Source: Micromonospora sp045209745 (GTDB lineage Bacteria > Actinomycetota > Actinomycetes > Mycobacteriales > Micromonosporaceae). From it: 64,000 nt of DNA. The notes beneath the pieces were generated by a model, which was given only the letters and a program-made list of their open reading frames with translations, was not told the origin of the DNA and searched no databases. Numbering within the stretch: the first letter of the stretch is position 1; the number at the start of each line of letters is the position of its first letter. The translations under genes and the position numbers were made by a program. Shown piece after piece: positions 40,246-48,571 of this stretch. Location: NCBI RefSeq assembly GCF_045209745.1, contig NZ_CP109273.1, forward strand, positions 6,386,001 to 6,450,000, in the 5' to 3' direction.

Positions 40246-40369
40246 CGGCGAATGCTAGTACGACCCGCGCGGCTGCGACGGCCTGCTCGTCGCGCCGACG
40301 CCGGAAGCCCGCCTGATCATCAAGACGAGGCCCCGGTAGATTTCGCGGTCGGATGGAAGCAGAGGTGAC

Positions 40370-40966
40370 ATGGTCGAGGGGTGGCACGGCTGGTTCGGCA
40401 CGTTCAATGGCGTGGTACTCATAACGGTGGCCGCACTGCCGTTTGCCGCCCTGGCGGTGTGGTCTCTGGCATGCCGTAGGAGCGTCACCGGCAGCACCAC
40501 CTCGGCGTGGCGGAAGTCGCTGGCCGAGGTCGGCATCGTCTACGGGACGGTGCCGTGGGTATGGATGATCATGTTGCCGGGCGAAGGGGCCGGTGCCGTC
40601 CCCGGTCGGGTGAGCCTGCTACCACTGCGGGACCTGGTCACGATCTTCGCCGACGGGGGGCCACTGACAGCGACCGTCCAGGTCGTCGGCAACCTGCTGG
40701 TGTTCGCGGCACTGGGATTCCTCGCCCCGCTGCGGTTCGCGGCGCTGGCGTCGGTGCCGCGGATCCTGACGCTCGCGGCGGGCAGCTCGGTCCTGGTCGA
40801 GGCCGCGCAGTACGTCCTGCAGCTGGACCGGGTGTCCTCCGTGGATGACGTACTGCTCAACACCGCTGGCGCCGGGCTGGCCGCGCTGGCGTCGCGCCGC
40901 TGGTGGCGCGCTACGGTGCAAGCGTCGTCAGATCGGCCTCGATCGGCCCCGGTACCGGGCCGCTGA
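40370..40966 (+). CDS. VanZ-like membrane protein
   Basis: 198 aa with four to five membrane helices. The VanZ signature is present: GTVPWVWMIMLPG, VSLLPLRDLVTIF, VVGNLLVFAALGFLAPLRF, SSVLVEAAQYVLQLDRVSSVDDVLLNTAGAGLG-like ending (EAAQYVLQLDRVSSVDDVLLN in two parts). VanZ relatives are linked to low-level teicoplanin resistance or envelope stress, but most are uncharacterised. GAGGTGAC precedes ATG. Confidence 0.85.
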   Translation: MVEGWHGWFGTFNGVVLITVAALPFAALAVWSLACRRSVTGSTTSAWRKSLAEVGIVYGTVPWVWMIMLPGEGAGAVPGRVSLLPLRDLVTIFADGGPLTATVQVVGNLLVFAALGFLAPLRFAALASVPRILTLAAGSSVLVEAAQYVLQLDRVSSVDDVLLNTAGAGLAALASRRWWRATVQASSDRPRSAPVPGR

Positions 40967-41136
40967 GCCGCCCCCGGTATGCCGGTCAGCGGCCTGGGCG
41001 TGGGGCCGCCCCTTGTCGTGGGTGCGGCGGTCATCGCCTTGATCCGGCTGCTACTCCCTCCGCGGACGACAAACGGCCCCTGCCCTGACGGGTGGGACCG
41101 TGTGGCGCTCGGGTATGCCGCCCCGGGCGGGTTCAC

Positions 41137-41439
41137 TCAGCTCTGCTGGTGTCGCTCGTTGCGTCGAAGGGCCTCTTCGAGTTGGTCCTCGAGAATGATG
41201 ATGCGGCAGGCCGACGCCATGTCGGTGCCCTGGTCGCACATCTCCCGGGCTCGTGCGGCCAGCCGCAGTTGGTAGCGGGAGTAGCGGCGGTGCCCGCCAC
41301 CGGAACGCTGCGGGTCGATCAGTTTCGCGTCGCCGAGCCGGCGCAGGAAGTCCTGCGAGCAGCCGAGGATCTCGGCGGCGCGGCCCATCGTGTAGGCGGG
41401 GTAATCCTCGTCGTCGAGCATGTCGCCTGATTGGGTCAT
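41137..41439 (-). CDS. Small MerR-type DNA-binding protein
   Basis: 100 aa. The MerR HTH is clear (YTMGRAAEILGCSQDFLRRLGDAKLIDPQRSGGGHRRYSRYQL, seen as AAEILGCSQDFLRRLG and GGGHRRYSRYQLRL), followed by one helix (IIILEDQLEEALRRNERHQ). There is no ligand domain. GGAGG lies just before ATG. A perfect 13-bp hairpin ends 14 bases upstream of the ATG, leaving no space for a promoter between them. Confidence 0.85.
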   Translation of the reverse strand: MTQSGDMLDDEDYPAYTMGRAAEILGCSQDFLRRLGDAKLIDPQRSGGGHRRYSRYQLRLAARAREMCDQGTDMASACRIIILEDQLEEALRRNERHQQS

Positions 41440-41453
41440 GGAACCTCCATCAC

Positions 41454-41485
41454 GAGGGCCCCGGTGCTCGGAAGCACCGGGGCCC
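41454..41485 (-). terminator. Perfect hairpin in the leader of the MerR gene
   Basis: GGGCCCCGGTGCT and AGCACCGGGGCCC pair perfectly around a CGGA loop. It lies after a small minus-strand frame (41511-41749) and directly before the MerR ribosome site. It lacks a T-tract. It is either the terminator of the small frame or a leader element for the MerR gene. Confidence 0.6.
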
Positions 41486-41510
41486 AAGGGTTGTGGGTCA
41501 GGAACACCAT

Positions 41511-41749
41511 CTACCGACGGAACGTCGGCTTGTCGTATCCGCACCAGCCCTCAGTGAAGGCATCGGGTGCGAGGATCGCATAAGCGTGACCGGAGACCAC
41601 CTCTCGTTCGAGGGAAACTACGGTGTCCGCGCCAGCCCACGCTTGCGGCTGACGGCGGGCGATCCAACGGTGTAATGCCCTCCCTTGCCTCTGATTTCCT
41701 CTGTTGTACTCCGTGCTGTCCGTCGGTGTCCGAGCCCCACGCGACTTCA
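41511..41749 (-). CDS. Possible small protein upstream of the MerR gene
   Basis: About 79 aa from an ATG near 41749, rich in Arg/Gln at the start (NRGNQRQGRALHRWIARR) and ending SLEREVVSGHAYAILAPDAF and WCGYDKPTFRR. Codon use has lower GC3 than neighbours. It has no signal peptide and no recognised family. It ends 26 bases before the leader hairpin of the MerR gene, so both could be one transcript. Confidence 0.35.
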
Positions 41750-42042
41750 TGGCCCTGACACGTACGACGAACCGTCCTTGCCTCGGGTGCAGCCCTGAAT
41801 CAGCATCGACCCCACCCGCTGTCATGCCCGGCCGCGCATCACGTCCGGTTACCACTGAAAACGTCTCGTGCGTACTGCTCCTTCGCCCTCGTGCGGGGCG
41901 GTTACGTCAGCGTCTTTGTTTACTTCGTTCTCGACCTCAGGAACGTTAGCCGACGGTGAAGAGGATGTCTAGTGCCTCGCACATAGATTTTCTCTGCGGC
42001 GGCGCGTTGCGCTCGAGGGTTGCCAGGAAGGTCCCGGCGGCA

Positions 42043-42465
42043 TCACCCGGCCGGTGCCGGCCGTACGTCGGTGAGGTGTTTGGTGATGCGGAGCAACACC
42101 TGGTCCGGTGGGCCGGGGATGAAGGCGGCCTTGTCGGCGAGTGCGGCGATCAGGGGCAGTCCACGGCCGCCGACGGTGAGCGGGGCGGGGAGGTCGGCGG
42201 CGAGTCCGGACCCACTGGGGGTTCTGCCGCGGTTGCCAACCTCGATCAGGCAGACGTCGTCGTCGACGATGATGGTGATGTCCACGGTGCTGTCAGGATC
42301 GGCGTGTATCACCGCGTTGGCGCATGCCTCGGTGATCAGCACGGCGAGGTGGCCACGAGAGTCCTCCGCGGCATCGGTGAGGCTCAGCAGAGCGTTGAGC
42401 ACCTGACGGGCGCAGGTCACCGAGGACGGCTCGCGCGGGAGCGACAGCGTCATGCTCAGTCGCAT
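42043..42465 (-). CDS. Anti-sigma regulatory ATPase (RsbW/HATPase_c type)
   Basis: 140 aa, a serine-kinase-like anti-sigma factor. N-box LITEACANAVIHA, and G-boxes RGRTPSG and GGRGLPLIAALADK are visible. Such proteins sequester a sigma factor or phosphorylate a STAS antagonist. A STAS antagonist and a PP2C phosphatase are encoded within 2 kb, so this is likely one partner-switching set. Confidence 0.85.
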   Translation of the reverse strand: MRLSMTLSLPREPSSVTCARQVLNALLSLTDAAEDSRGHLAVLITEACANAVIHADPDSTVDITIIVDDDVCLIEVGNRGRTPSGSGLAADLPAPLTVGGRGLPLIAALADKAAFIPGPPDQVLLRITKHLTDVRPAPAG

Positions 42466-42663
42466 TACGCAGCCCCTCCCCCGGTCCGTGCGTGAACTGC
42501 CGGGCTACTGCGTCACACCCTAAGGCGGGATGCTCCGGCAGTGATCAGCACTACCCGACGTCGCTGGGATGAAACGGTCAGGCACCGGCTCGCCGTACGT
42601 CCGGCGGCGGTTCGCCCGCCCGGCGCATAGGGTGAGCGGGACCATCGGCGCGGAGGGGTTGTT

Positions 42664-43029
42664 GTGGATCTGCTGTTGTCGGCCCGGCCGGGCCGGGATT
42701 GCACCGTGCTCGAGGTGCGCGGTGAGCTGGACATGGCGACTGCCCCGCAGTTGCGCGAGAGTCTGCAACGGTTGGTTGACGCCGGTGACCGTCAGGTGAT
42801 CGTGGATCTGGCCGAGGTGGGGTTCATGGACTCCAGCGCGCTGGGCGCGCTGGTGGTGATGTTCAAGACGCTGCGTGATGTCGGCGGTCGGTTGAGCCTG
42901 GCCGCGGCGCAGCCCGCCGTGCGCAGCGTCCTGACGGTGACGTCAGTGGATCGAGCCATCCAGGTCTACGACAGCGTGCAGGCGGCTGAAGCCGGCCCGC
43001 CGTCGACCGACGACGTGACAGGCCGGTAG
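42664..43029 (+). CDS. STAS-domain anti-sigma factor antagonist
   Basis: 121 aa, SpoIIAA/RsbV type. VLEVRGELDMATAPQLRE is followed by the phospho-acceptor motif GFMDSSALGALVVM, with Ser57/Ser58 as the likely site. GTG at 42664 follows a GGAGGGG site. It is convergent with the PP2C phosphatase, their ends being directly adjacent, and near the anti-sigma ATPase at 42043. Confidence 0.9.
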   Translation: MDLLLSARPGRDCTVLEVRGELDMATAPQLRESLQRLVDAGDRQVIVDLAEVGFMDSSALGALVVMFKTLRDVGGRLSLAAAQPAVRSVLTVTSVDRAIQVYDSVQAAEAGPPSTDDVTGR

Positions 43030-44258
43030 TCATTCGGCCAGCGCGGCGCTGGCACGCGCCTGGTCCGCGCCCGCACTGGTAGTCCGGTCCTCGCTGTGCC
43101 CGCTGTGCCAGTCGAGAATGAGCAGGGTCGCGTCGTCAGGCAGAGTTGGTCCGCTGACCTCCAGCACGGCATCCGCCAGCGCCCGGACAGCCTCGCGGGG
43201 GTGCAAATCGGTGATCGACCGCAACATGGCCGGTAGATCCAGGTTGGCGGCGTCGCGCTCCCGCATGCCATCGGTCACCACGACCAGACGGTCGCCCGGC
43301 CGCAGCGTGATCTCGCCGGCGCGGTAATCAGCCTCGGGGAACATGCCCAGAGGGAAGTTGGCCGGTAGCGGCAACACCTCGGTTTGCCCGTCGCGTACCA
43401 GCAGTGGCGGCACGTGCCCGGCGTTGAGCAACGCGCACACCCCGGTGCCCAGGTCGAGACGGCCGAGGACCGCGGTCATGTAACTGCCGGGCACCGCGGC
43501 GTGTCCAGCCACGTCGGCGTTCGCGGCGGCGGCCTGCTCCACCAGACCAGCCGAACGACGGCGGCTGTTGCGCAGACTGCCCACGCCCAGGGTGGCCGTC
43601 AGCGCGCTGGCCACCCCGTGGCCCATCGCGTCGGCGACGCTGAAGTGCAGCACGTCCCGACCGATGCTGTAGTCGAAGGTGTCCCCGCCGATGCTGGCGG
43701 CGGGTTCGAGCCAGCCGGACAGGGTGAACGCACTGCCCTCACACGTGAACGAAGAGGGCAGCAGGCGGCGCTGGATCTCCCCGGACAGGGTGAACGGGGT
43801 GGTGCGTTGCCCCCACTCGAAAAGGTCGGTGTACCGCCGGTTGGCGATCACCACGTACGCCAAGGTGTGCGCCGTCCGGGCGATTTCCTTCAGCACCCCC
43901 GGCCCGGGCTCGTCCGCCAGGACCATCTCCAGCAGGCCGATCGCCTCACCGCGGTCGGTCACCGGCGCCAACACCGTCCACCCGTCCGACTGCGTCACCA
44001 CCTGCACCGACTGGGTGCGGAGCGCCTGCTCGGCGGGACCGCCGTCGAAGGGCAGCACCGTGCCTCATCACCGTGCCGACGGACCTCACCGGCGTCGTCA
44101 ACCGGCACGTGCGCCAACCGGACCAGCGCCCGGCCGCTGAGGTCCGCGATCAAAAACGCGACCGTACGTGCCCCCAGCGCCACACCGAGTTCACGAGTGA
44201 CCGCCTCGACCGCCTCGACCGGCGAAGCGTCTTCCGCCGCATCCAACATATCGGCCAT
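43030..44258 (-). pseudogene. GAF-like/PP2C (SpoIIE-type) phosphatase with a frameshift
   Basis: About 409 aa in two frames. The first (44258 to ~44063) begins MADMLDAAEDASPVEAVEAV and runs through FLIADLSGRALVRLAHVPVD to RRHGDEA. The sequence then continues one frame over with VLPFDGGPAEQALRTQ, the rest of a GAF-like sensor, and the phosphatase domain: SIGGDTFDYSIGRDVLHFSVADAMGHG, LLNAGHVPPLLV, VVVTDGMRERD, PDDATLLILD. One base is missing near 44063. The catalytic Asp residues (GGDTFDY, DAMGHG, DGMRE, DDAT) are intact. It would dephosphorylate the STAS partner. A sequencing error is possible. Confidence 0.8.
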
Positions 44259-44477
44259 GTTCCGCCCCCGACTGCTGTCCACTGGTCGGAGCCTACGAGA
44301 TCCCACGGCCATCGCCGAACACGGCGATCGTGACAGCAGCAACTCCTGGGACAACTCGCCGATCGCGAACGCGCCGGCCCCGGCCGTCCATCTCCGTAGA
44401 CCCTCGCGAGATGCCCGCACCCACCGGTGCGCCGCCCGCCGCGGATCTGCGGCGGGCGGCGCGGTTGGCGCGTGACG

Positions 44478-45404
44478 TCAGGAAAGGGCCACGTCGCTGT
44501 AGTAGTAGCGCAGAATCGCCTGGTAGTTCTTGCCCGCGTTTGCGAGATCACGCGAGCCGTACTGCGACAGCCAGTCCCCGTCGACCCAGCCACCGCACGC
44601 GGTCGTGGTCGCGCAGTAGTGCGCCCGCAGGATGTTGCCACTCCGGGTCATCCGGGTTGACCAGGTGCGGTCCACCGCAGAGGACGTCGACGCCTGCGCC
44701 GACGACGGCCGGTAGACCTGGTCGGCGGTGTCGTCACGGACGTCGTAGCACTGTCCGCCGGAAGTCTTCCGGGTCGAGTGCAGCGCCCAGTACCAGCCGT
44801 AGCTCTTGACGGCTACGGCACCGGCCTCCAGCGAGGCGTCCGGCCAACTCGTCACCCACTCGTTCGGAAGGACGTTCTTGACGTACGTCTTGAAGTCGAC
44901 CCGGTCGACGCGCCCGAGACCGACCCGGTAGACGAGGATGGTGCTCGGCAGCTTGCTGTTGGTGCCGTCCGTGCTGCAGCCCGTCGGCCCGCTCAGCAGT
45001 TCGTGCGAGGCGTTGTTGTTCTTCAGGGTGGCGTTGAGGTTGCCTTTCGCCCCGGCCGCGAAGTCCTGGCTGGCACCGGCGAAGTTGCTGTTGAAGTAGA
45101 CCCGCACGGTCTTGCCGGTACGGTTCCACACCGACGCGGCGTTGTTCTTCACGCACAAGGCCTTACCGGCGCCCGCTCCCTTGAAGTCGTAGCAGGTCGG
45201 TTGGGTCGTACCGTAGTCGTCCAGGGAGTCGGTGAAGTCGGAGACCGAGCCCGCCTGGTTGCTGTTGTAGTAGTAGCAGAACTCGCCGCTGTCACAGCTC
45301 CCGTCGCGGTCGGCGGCGGACGCCACGCCCGGCGCCACCGCGACGCCGGCGAGCGCCACCGCCAGGACGGCCAGAATGCCCGGAACTCTCTTCAGGATGT
45401 TCAT
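44478..45404 (-). CDS. Secreted I36-SpoIID fusion protein
   Basis: 308 aa. Signal peptide (VPGILAVLAVALAGVAVAPG, cleavage near ASA-AD), then an I36/SMPI-like domain (about 32-140) with six cysteines (SCDSGEFCYYYNSNQAG, TCYDFKGAGAGKALCVKNNA). The C-terminal ~165 residues form a SpoIID/LytB domain (STILVYRVGLGRVDRVDFKTYV, LPNEWVTSWPDASLEAGAVAVKSYGWYWA). SpoIID domains cleave or prime peptidoglycan. It shares its N-terminal domain with the next gene. Joining a peptidase-inhibitor fold to a wall hydrolase is unusual. Confidence 0.85.
   Translation of the reverse strand: MNILKRVPGILAVLAVALAGVAVAPGVASAADRDGSCDSGEFCYYYNSNQAGSVSDFTDSLDDYGTTQPTCYDFKGAGAGKALCVKNNAASVWNRTGKTVRVYFNSNFAGASQDFAAGAKGNLNATLKNNNASHELLSGPTGCSTDGTNSKLPSTILVYRVGLGRVDRVDFKTYVKNVLPNEWVTSWPDASLEAGAVAVKSYGWYWALHSTRKTSGGQCYDVRDDTADQVYRPSSAQASTSSAVDRTWSTRMTRSGNILRAHYCATTTACGGWVDGDWLSQYGSRDLANAGKNYQAILRYYYSDVALS
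45002..45322. repeat. I36-domain duplication, copy 1
   Basis: This ~320-bp stretch of the I36-SpoIID gene is highly similar in DNA to 45858-46178 in the neighbouring gene, with long identical runs (for example GAGGCGTTGTTGTTCTTCAG and GTTGCTGTTGTAGTAGTAGC). The flanks are unrelated. Confidence 0.75.
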
Positions 45405-45481
45405 CCGCGACCGCCGAAGTGGAGCAGGTGTTGGAAGTCCGCCTGGGCGCTGCTCAAGTGCACGCGCGAGCGCATGCCGGG

Positions 45482-46258
45482 TCACCAGCCGCTCGGGACG
45501 TAGGCCCAGCCCAGGTAGTCCGACCGGTCCCGGAACGTGCTGGTCTGGTAGACGCTCGGTCCGGTGCTGATGGCGCTGTTGCCGCCGATGGAGAGCATGA
45601 CGTGCCCGGCCGACGTGGTGGACGTGAAGAACACCGCCGTTCCGGCAGGCGGCACCGAGCCGGTGTGAATGCGCCCGCTGTCCCGCTGCCACTCGTAGTG
45701 CGCGCGCGCCGTGAGGAACCGGCCGCTGGTGCCGAACGCCCGCTCGACGAACAGCTCGCACTCGTTGTTCCAGTCGGTGTGCCCGAGCCGCGCCTTCGCG
45801 AACGCGACAGCCTCGGCCGCGCGCGGGTCGGCGGGGAAGCTCGTCGAGCCGCCGATGTCGTGCGAGGCGTTGTTGTTCTTCAGCGTCGCGTTGAGGTTGG
45901 CCTTCGCCCCGGCCGCGAACGACTGGCTCGCTCCGCCGAAGTCGCTGTTGAAGTAGACCTTCACGGTCTTGCTGGTGCGGTTCCACACCGACGCGGCGTT
46001 GTTCTTGATGCACAGGCCCTTGCCTGCGCCCGCGCCCTTGAAGTCGTAGCAGGACGGCTGAGTCGTGCCGTAGTCGTCGACCGACGCAGTGAAGTCCGAG
46101 ATCGAGCCAGCGTAGTTGCTGTTGTAGTAGTAGCAGAACTCGCCGCTGTCGCAGACCCCGTCCCGGGCCGCCGCCGACGCCGGCGACGCGACGCTCAGGA
46201 TGGAGGTGGTCATGGCGAGTGCCGCGCCGACGACGGCGAGGTTCCTACGGATGTTCAT
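45482..46258 (-). CDS. Secreted I36 domain fused to a CHAP/NlpC-like domain
   Basis: 258 aa. Signal peptide (LAVVGAALAMTTSILSVASP), I36/SMPI-like domain nearly identical in pattern to the next gene's (VCDSGEFCYYYNSNYAG, SCYDFKGAGAGKGLCIKNNA), then a C-terminal amidase/endopeptidase-like domain of about 120 residues: AFAKARLGHTDWNNECELFVERAFG with the candidate catalytic Cys, and TSAGHVMLSIGG with the candidate His. It probably cuts peptidoglycan stem peptides. Same strand and orientation as its paralogue, 78 bases upstream. Confidence 0.82.
   Translation of the reverse strand: MNIRRNLAVVGAALAMTTSILSVASPASAAARDGVCDSGEFCYYYNSNYAGSISDFTASVDDYGTTQPSCYDFKGAGAGKGLCIKNNAASVWNRTSKTVKVYFNSDFGGASQSFAAGAKANLNATLKNNNASHDIGGSTSFPADPRAAEAVAFAKARLGHTDWNNECELFVERAFGTSGRFLTARAHYEWQRDSGRIHTGSVPPAGTAVFFTSTTSAGHVMLSIGGNSAISTGPSVYQTSTFRDRSDYLGWAYVPSGW
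45858..46178. repeat. I36-domain duplication, copy 2
   Basis: Partner of the repeat at 45002-45322, same orientation, encoding the same secreted domain in front of a different C-terminal domain. Confidence 0.75.
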
Positions 46259-46311
46259 GGTGTCCTCTCATGGACGGTTAGCGATGGTTGGTGGATCGGA
46301 TCTGATGCGGG

Positions 46312-47175
46312 TCACTGCCCGCGCTGGTACTGCTCCCAGGTCTTGATCGGAATCCGGGGACCGTCGTCCGGGCCACCATTGGCCAGGCCGTTCATGCCGA
46401 GGTAGTAGTCGCCTACCTGGTGCTGCGCCTGGCTGGACAGGTCCGTGTCGTTGATCGCCGCAGCGTGGATGTGCCACGGCCAGTCACCCTGACTCGGGTT
46501 GCGGACCCAGGCGGCGAAGCCGACCTGGCGCAGAGCCTGAACGACGGCGGTGCGCTTGGCTGCGGTCATGCCGGTGACCGCGATGTCCACCACGCCCCCG
46601 CCGTCGTGCGTACCGGCCGAGGTCGGGTCGCCCCCAGGGTTGTACGAGCCCTGCTCGAGCACCAGGGGGTAACCGAGCAGGCGCTGGGCCTCGGTCAGCA
46701 TCGCCTGCGTACGGGCGTCGACGACGTACCCGTCACGCTGGACCTTCGCCCCCGGGCCGATCGTGTTGCCGACGGTGTAGCGGTTCTGCCCGAGCTTCGT
46801 CAGCGACGTCGTGCCGGGCAGCCCGTTCGCGCCCAGGCCGGTGTAGCCGAGAGAGCGCTGGTAGGCCGCGTACGCCGAGACGGTCTGGGTGCCAAAGTAG
46901 CCGTCGACCCACTGTGCGTTCAGCAGGTTCTGGGCCTGGAGCGCCTGCTCGACGGCGAGCACGGAGCTCTTCGCGCCCGGGGTCAGTGTGTTGTCGGCAC
47001 GGCGGGGGTCGATCTGGGCGGCCAGGACGGTGGCCTCCATGTCCACGACAGGCCGCGCGGCCGTGGTGATGGTCCGCTGCGCTGTGGCGCCGGATGTCGT
47101 GGCCGACGCATGGGCCGGAACGCCGACGCCCAAGCAGAGCGCGGCGAGCCCGACGGTTAACCAGGGACGACGCAA
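46312..47175 (-). CDS. Secreted peptidoglycan-binding / M15-type peptidase-like protein
   Basis: 287 aa. A signal peptide (PWLTVGLAALCLGVGVPAHA) is followed by a PG_binding_1-like domain (SSVLAVEQALQAQNLLNAQWVDGYFGTQTVSAYAAYQ, seen as VDGYFGTQTVSAYAAYQRSLG). The C-terminal half resembles D-Ala-D-Ala carboxypeptidases of the VanY/M15 group (LVLEQGSYNPGG, GTHDGGGVVDIAV with His/Asp zinc ligand candidates, WPWHIHAAAIN with His ligands). TTG at 47175 is chosen: GAGGAGG lies seven bases before it, while the nearby ATG is out of frame. It lies upstream of the two I36 genes on the same strand. Confidence 0.82.
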   Translation of the reverse strand: MRRPWLTVGLAALCLGVGVPAHASATTSGATAQRTITTAARPVVDMEATVLAAQIDPRRADNTLTPGAKSSVLAVEQALQAQNLLNAQWVDGYFGTQTVSAYAAYQRSLGYTGLGANGLPGTTSLTKLGQNRYTVGNTIGPGAKVQRDGYVVDARTQAMLTEAQRLLGYPLVLEQGSYNPGGDPTSAGTHDGGGVVDIAVTGMTAAKRTAVVQALRQVGFAAWVRNPSQGDWPWHIHAAAINDTDLSSQAQHQVGDYYLGMNGLANGGPDDGPRIPIKTWEQYQRGQ

Positions 47176-47437
47176 AGTCCATCCTCCTCGTAGGTGGTGA
47201 GTCGCGTTCGGAACGAACATCACCTTGCGAGAAGCGGCCTACTGTTCGGTACCCCCGTAGTGCTGTCAGATCCGTCAGTCCTCACCGACCTCGATGGATG
47301 CGGTGTTGTCAGCTTGGCTAGCGCCCGGACTGACATCGAGGGTTCGCACCCTGACACCGGTCCGGGCGACCCGGGGCCCGGGAGATGGACGGGGGTGGCG
47401 GCCCGGCGGGCTTGACTGCGGCTACCGCCAGGCGTGC

Positions 47438-48445
47438 TCAGGCGACGACGGTGACCATGAAGTACACCGGCCGACGGGTGGGAAAGTATGCCTGCCCATG
47501 CTCGTCGACCATTTTCCAGCTGACCCAGCACTTCCCGGGGCGGTTCGGCGCGGTGACCCGAACTCGGATCATCACCTGCTCGCCGGGCGCCGTGTCGCCG
47601 ATTGGCACCCGATCCGGTGTCTGGCAACCGCCAATGTCAGCGGTGGGGCTCGTCCGTGCCAGGTAGCGGTTGTGCCAGTCGACCGTTCCCACGTTCGCGA
47701 GGGCCCACACCTTGTCGAAGCTCTCGTTCACCTTCACCTGGGAACCGTCGGGGACGGTGATGTCGCCGACGAACTTGCTCGCGTCCCCGGGAATCAACGA
47801 GTCCGAGAACGCTGTCGATGACGGCGACGCCGTCAAGGCGTGGGAGCCGTCCGGGGATGACCGGCCGCGGACGGCGACGCCCACGACAGCGACCGTCGCC
47901 ACCACCACCACCGTCGCGGCTGCGGCGAGCCACGGCAGACGGTGCCCTCGCGCGCCCGTGGCCTCGTCCTCGGCCTGCGGGTACTCCGTAGCCCGCAGCG
48001 CGCCCTGGTCCTGCGGCGACGACGCAACGACGCCCGAACCGACAGGCCCGTGGGCCGCCGGAGCGTCCGGGGCGTCAGACGTCCCGGCGCCAGTCGTCCT
48101 GCCGTCCACAGTGATTGCGGTTTCGGCGTCGGTCAGCGAAGCGGGGATGGCGTGGACCGTTCCCAAGCGCTGAGCGTCCTCCCATCGGCACCGCCACTGG
48201 ACCTCGTCCGCCTCGCAAGCTCGGACGAACTCCCGGGTGGTCTCCCACGAGGGAAACCTGGTCCCGGCGGCGGCCTCGTGCAGCGTCGTGTGCGAGATCC
48301 GGCCCGACCGCCCAGCCATTTTCCGGAAGGACGGGTCACCCGCGGCGGTCCGCAGTGTCCGCAACTGTTCGGCGAAACCTTCGGCGGCTTGTCTGTCCTG
48401 AATTGCCTCGGTGGCGGCACGCTGGTCCTTCAATCTATCCCCCAT
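47438..48445 (-). CDS. HTH-TM protein with C-terminal NBR1-like Ig domain
   Basis: About 335 aa. The N-terminal part is an XRE-like HTH region (FAEQLRTLRTAAGDPSFRKMAGRSGRISHTTLHEAAAG). A low-complexity stretch and one membrane helix (LPWLAAAATVVVVATVAVVGV) follow. The extracellular end is an Ig-like domain of the NBR1 type (DGSQVKVNESFDKVWALANVGTVDW, PGKCWVSWKMVDEHGQAYFP). Such actinomycete proteins may sense the envelope and signal inward. It sits just before the cell-wall hydrolase genes on the same strand. Start at 48445 or 48463 is uncertain. Confidence 0.8.
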   Translation of the reverse strand: MGDRLKDQRAATEAIQDRQAAEGFAEQLRTLRTAAGDPSFRKMAGRSGRISHTTLHEAAAGTRFPSWETTREFVRACEADEVQWRCRWEDAQRLGTVHAIPASLTDAETAITVDGRTTGAGTSDAPDAPAAHGPVGSGVVASSPQDQGALRATEYPQAEDEATGARGHRLPWLAAAATVVVVATVAVVGVAVRGRSSPDGSHALTASPSSTAFSDSLIPGDASKFVGDITVPDGSQVKVNESFDKVWALANVGTVDWHNRYLARTSPTADIGGCQTPDRVPIGDTAPGEQVMIRVRVTAPNRPGKCWVSWKMVDEHGQAYFPTRRPVYFMVTVVA

Positions 48446-48571
48446 GTCAGACACCGGCGACAAGCGTTGTCAGAGTGTGTCAGAGGCTACCGAACGGGCC
48501 ACGGCGGTCATCAATGTGGTGCATCGACGACACCGGGCTCGACGGTCCCGGTGTATTGAAGGAGGTCACCG

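Noticed and set aside
41946..42042. A short minus-strand frame ending RKSMCEALDILFTVG
   Set aside because: It looks somewhat protein-like but has no clear start or ribosome site and may be an out-of-frame tail after the anti-sigma gene. Kept only as a note.
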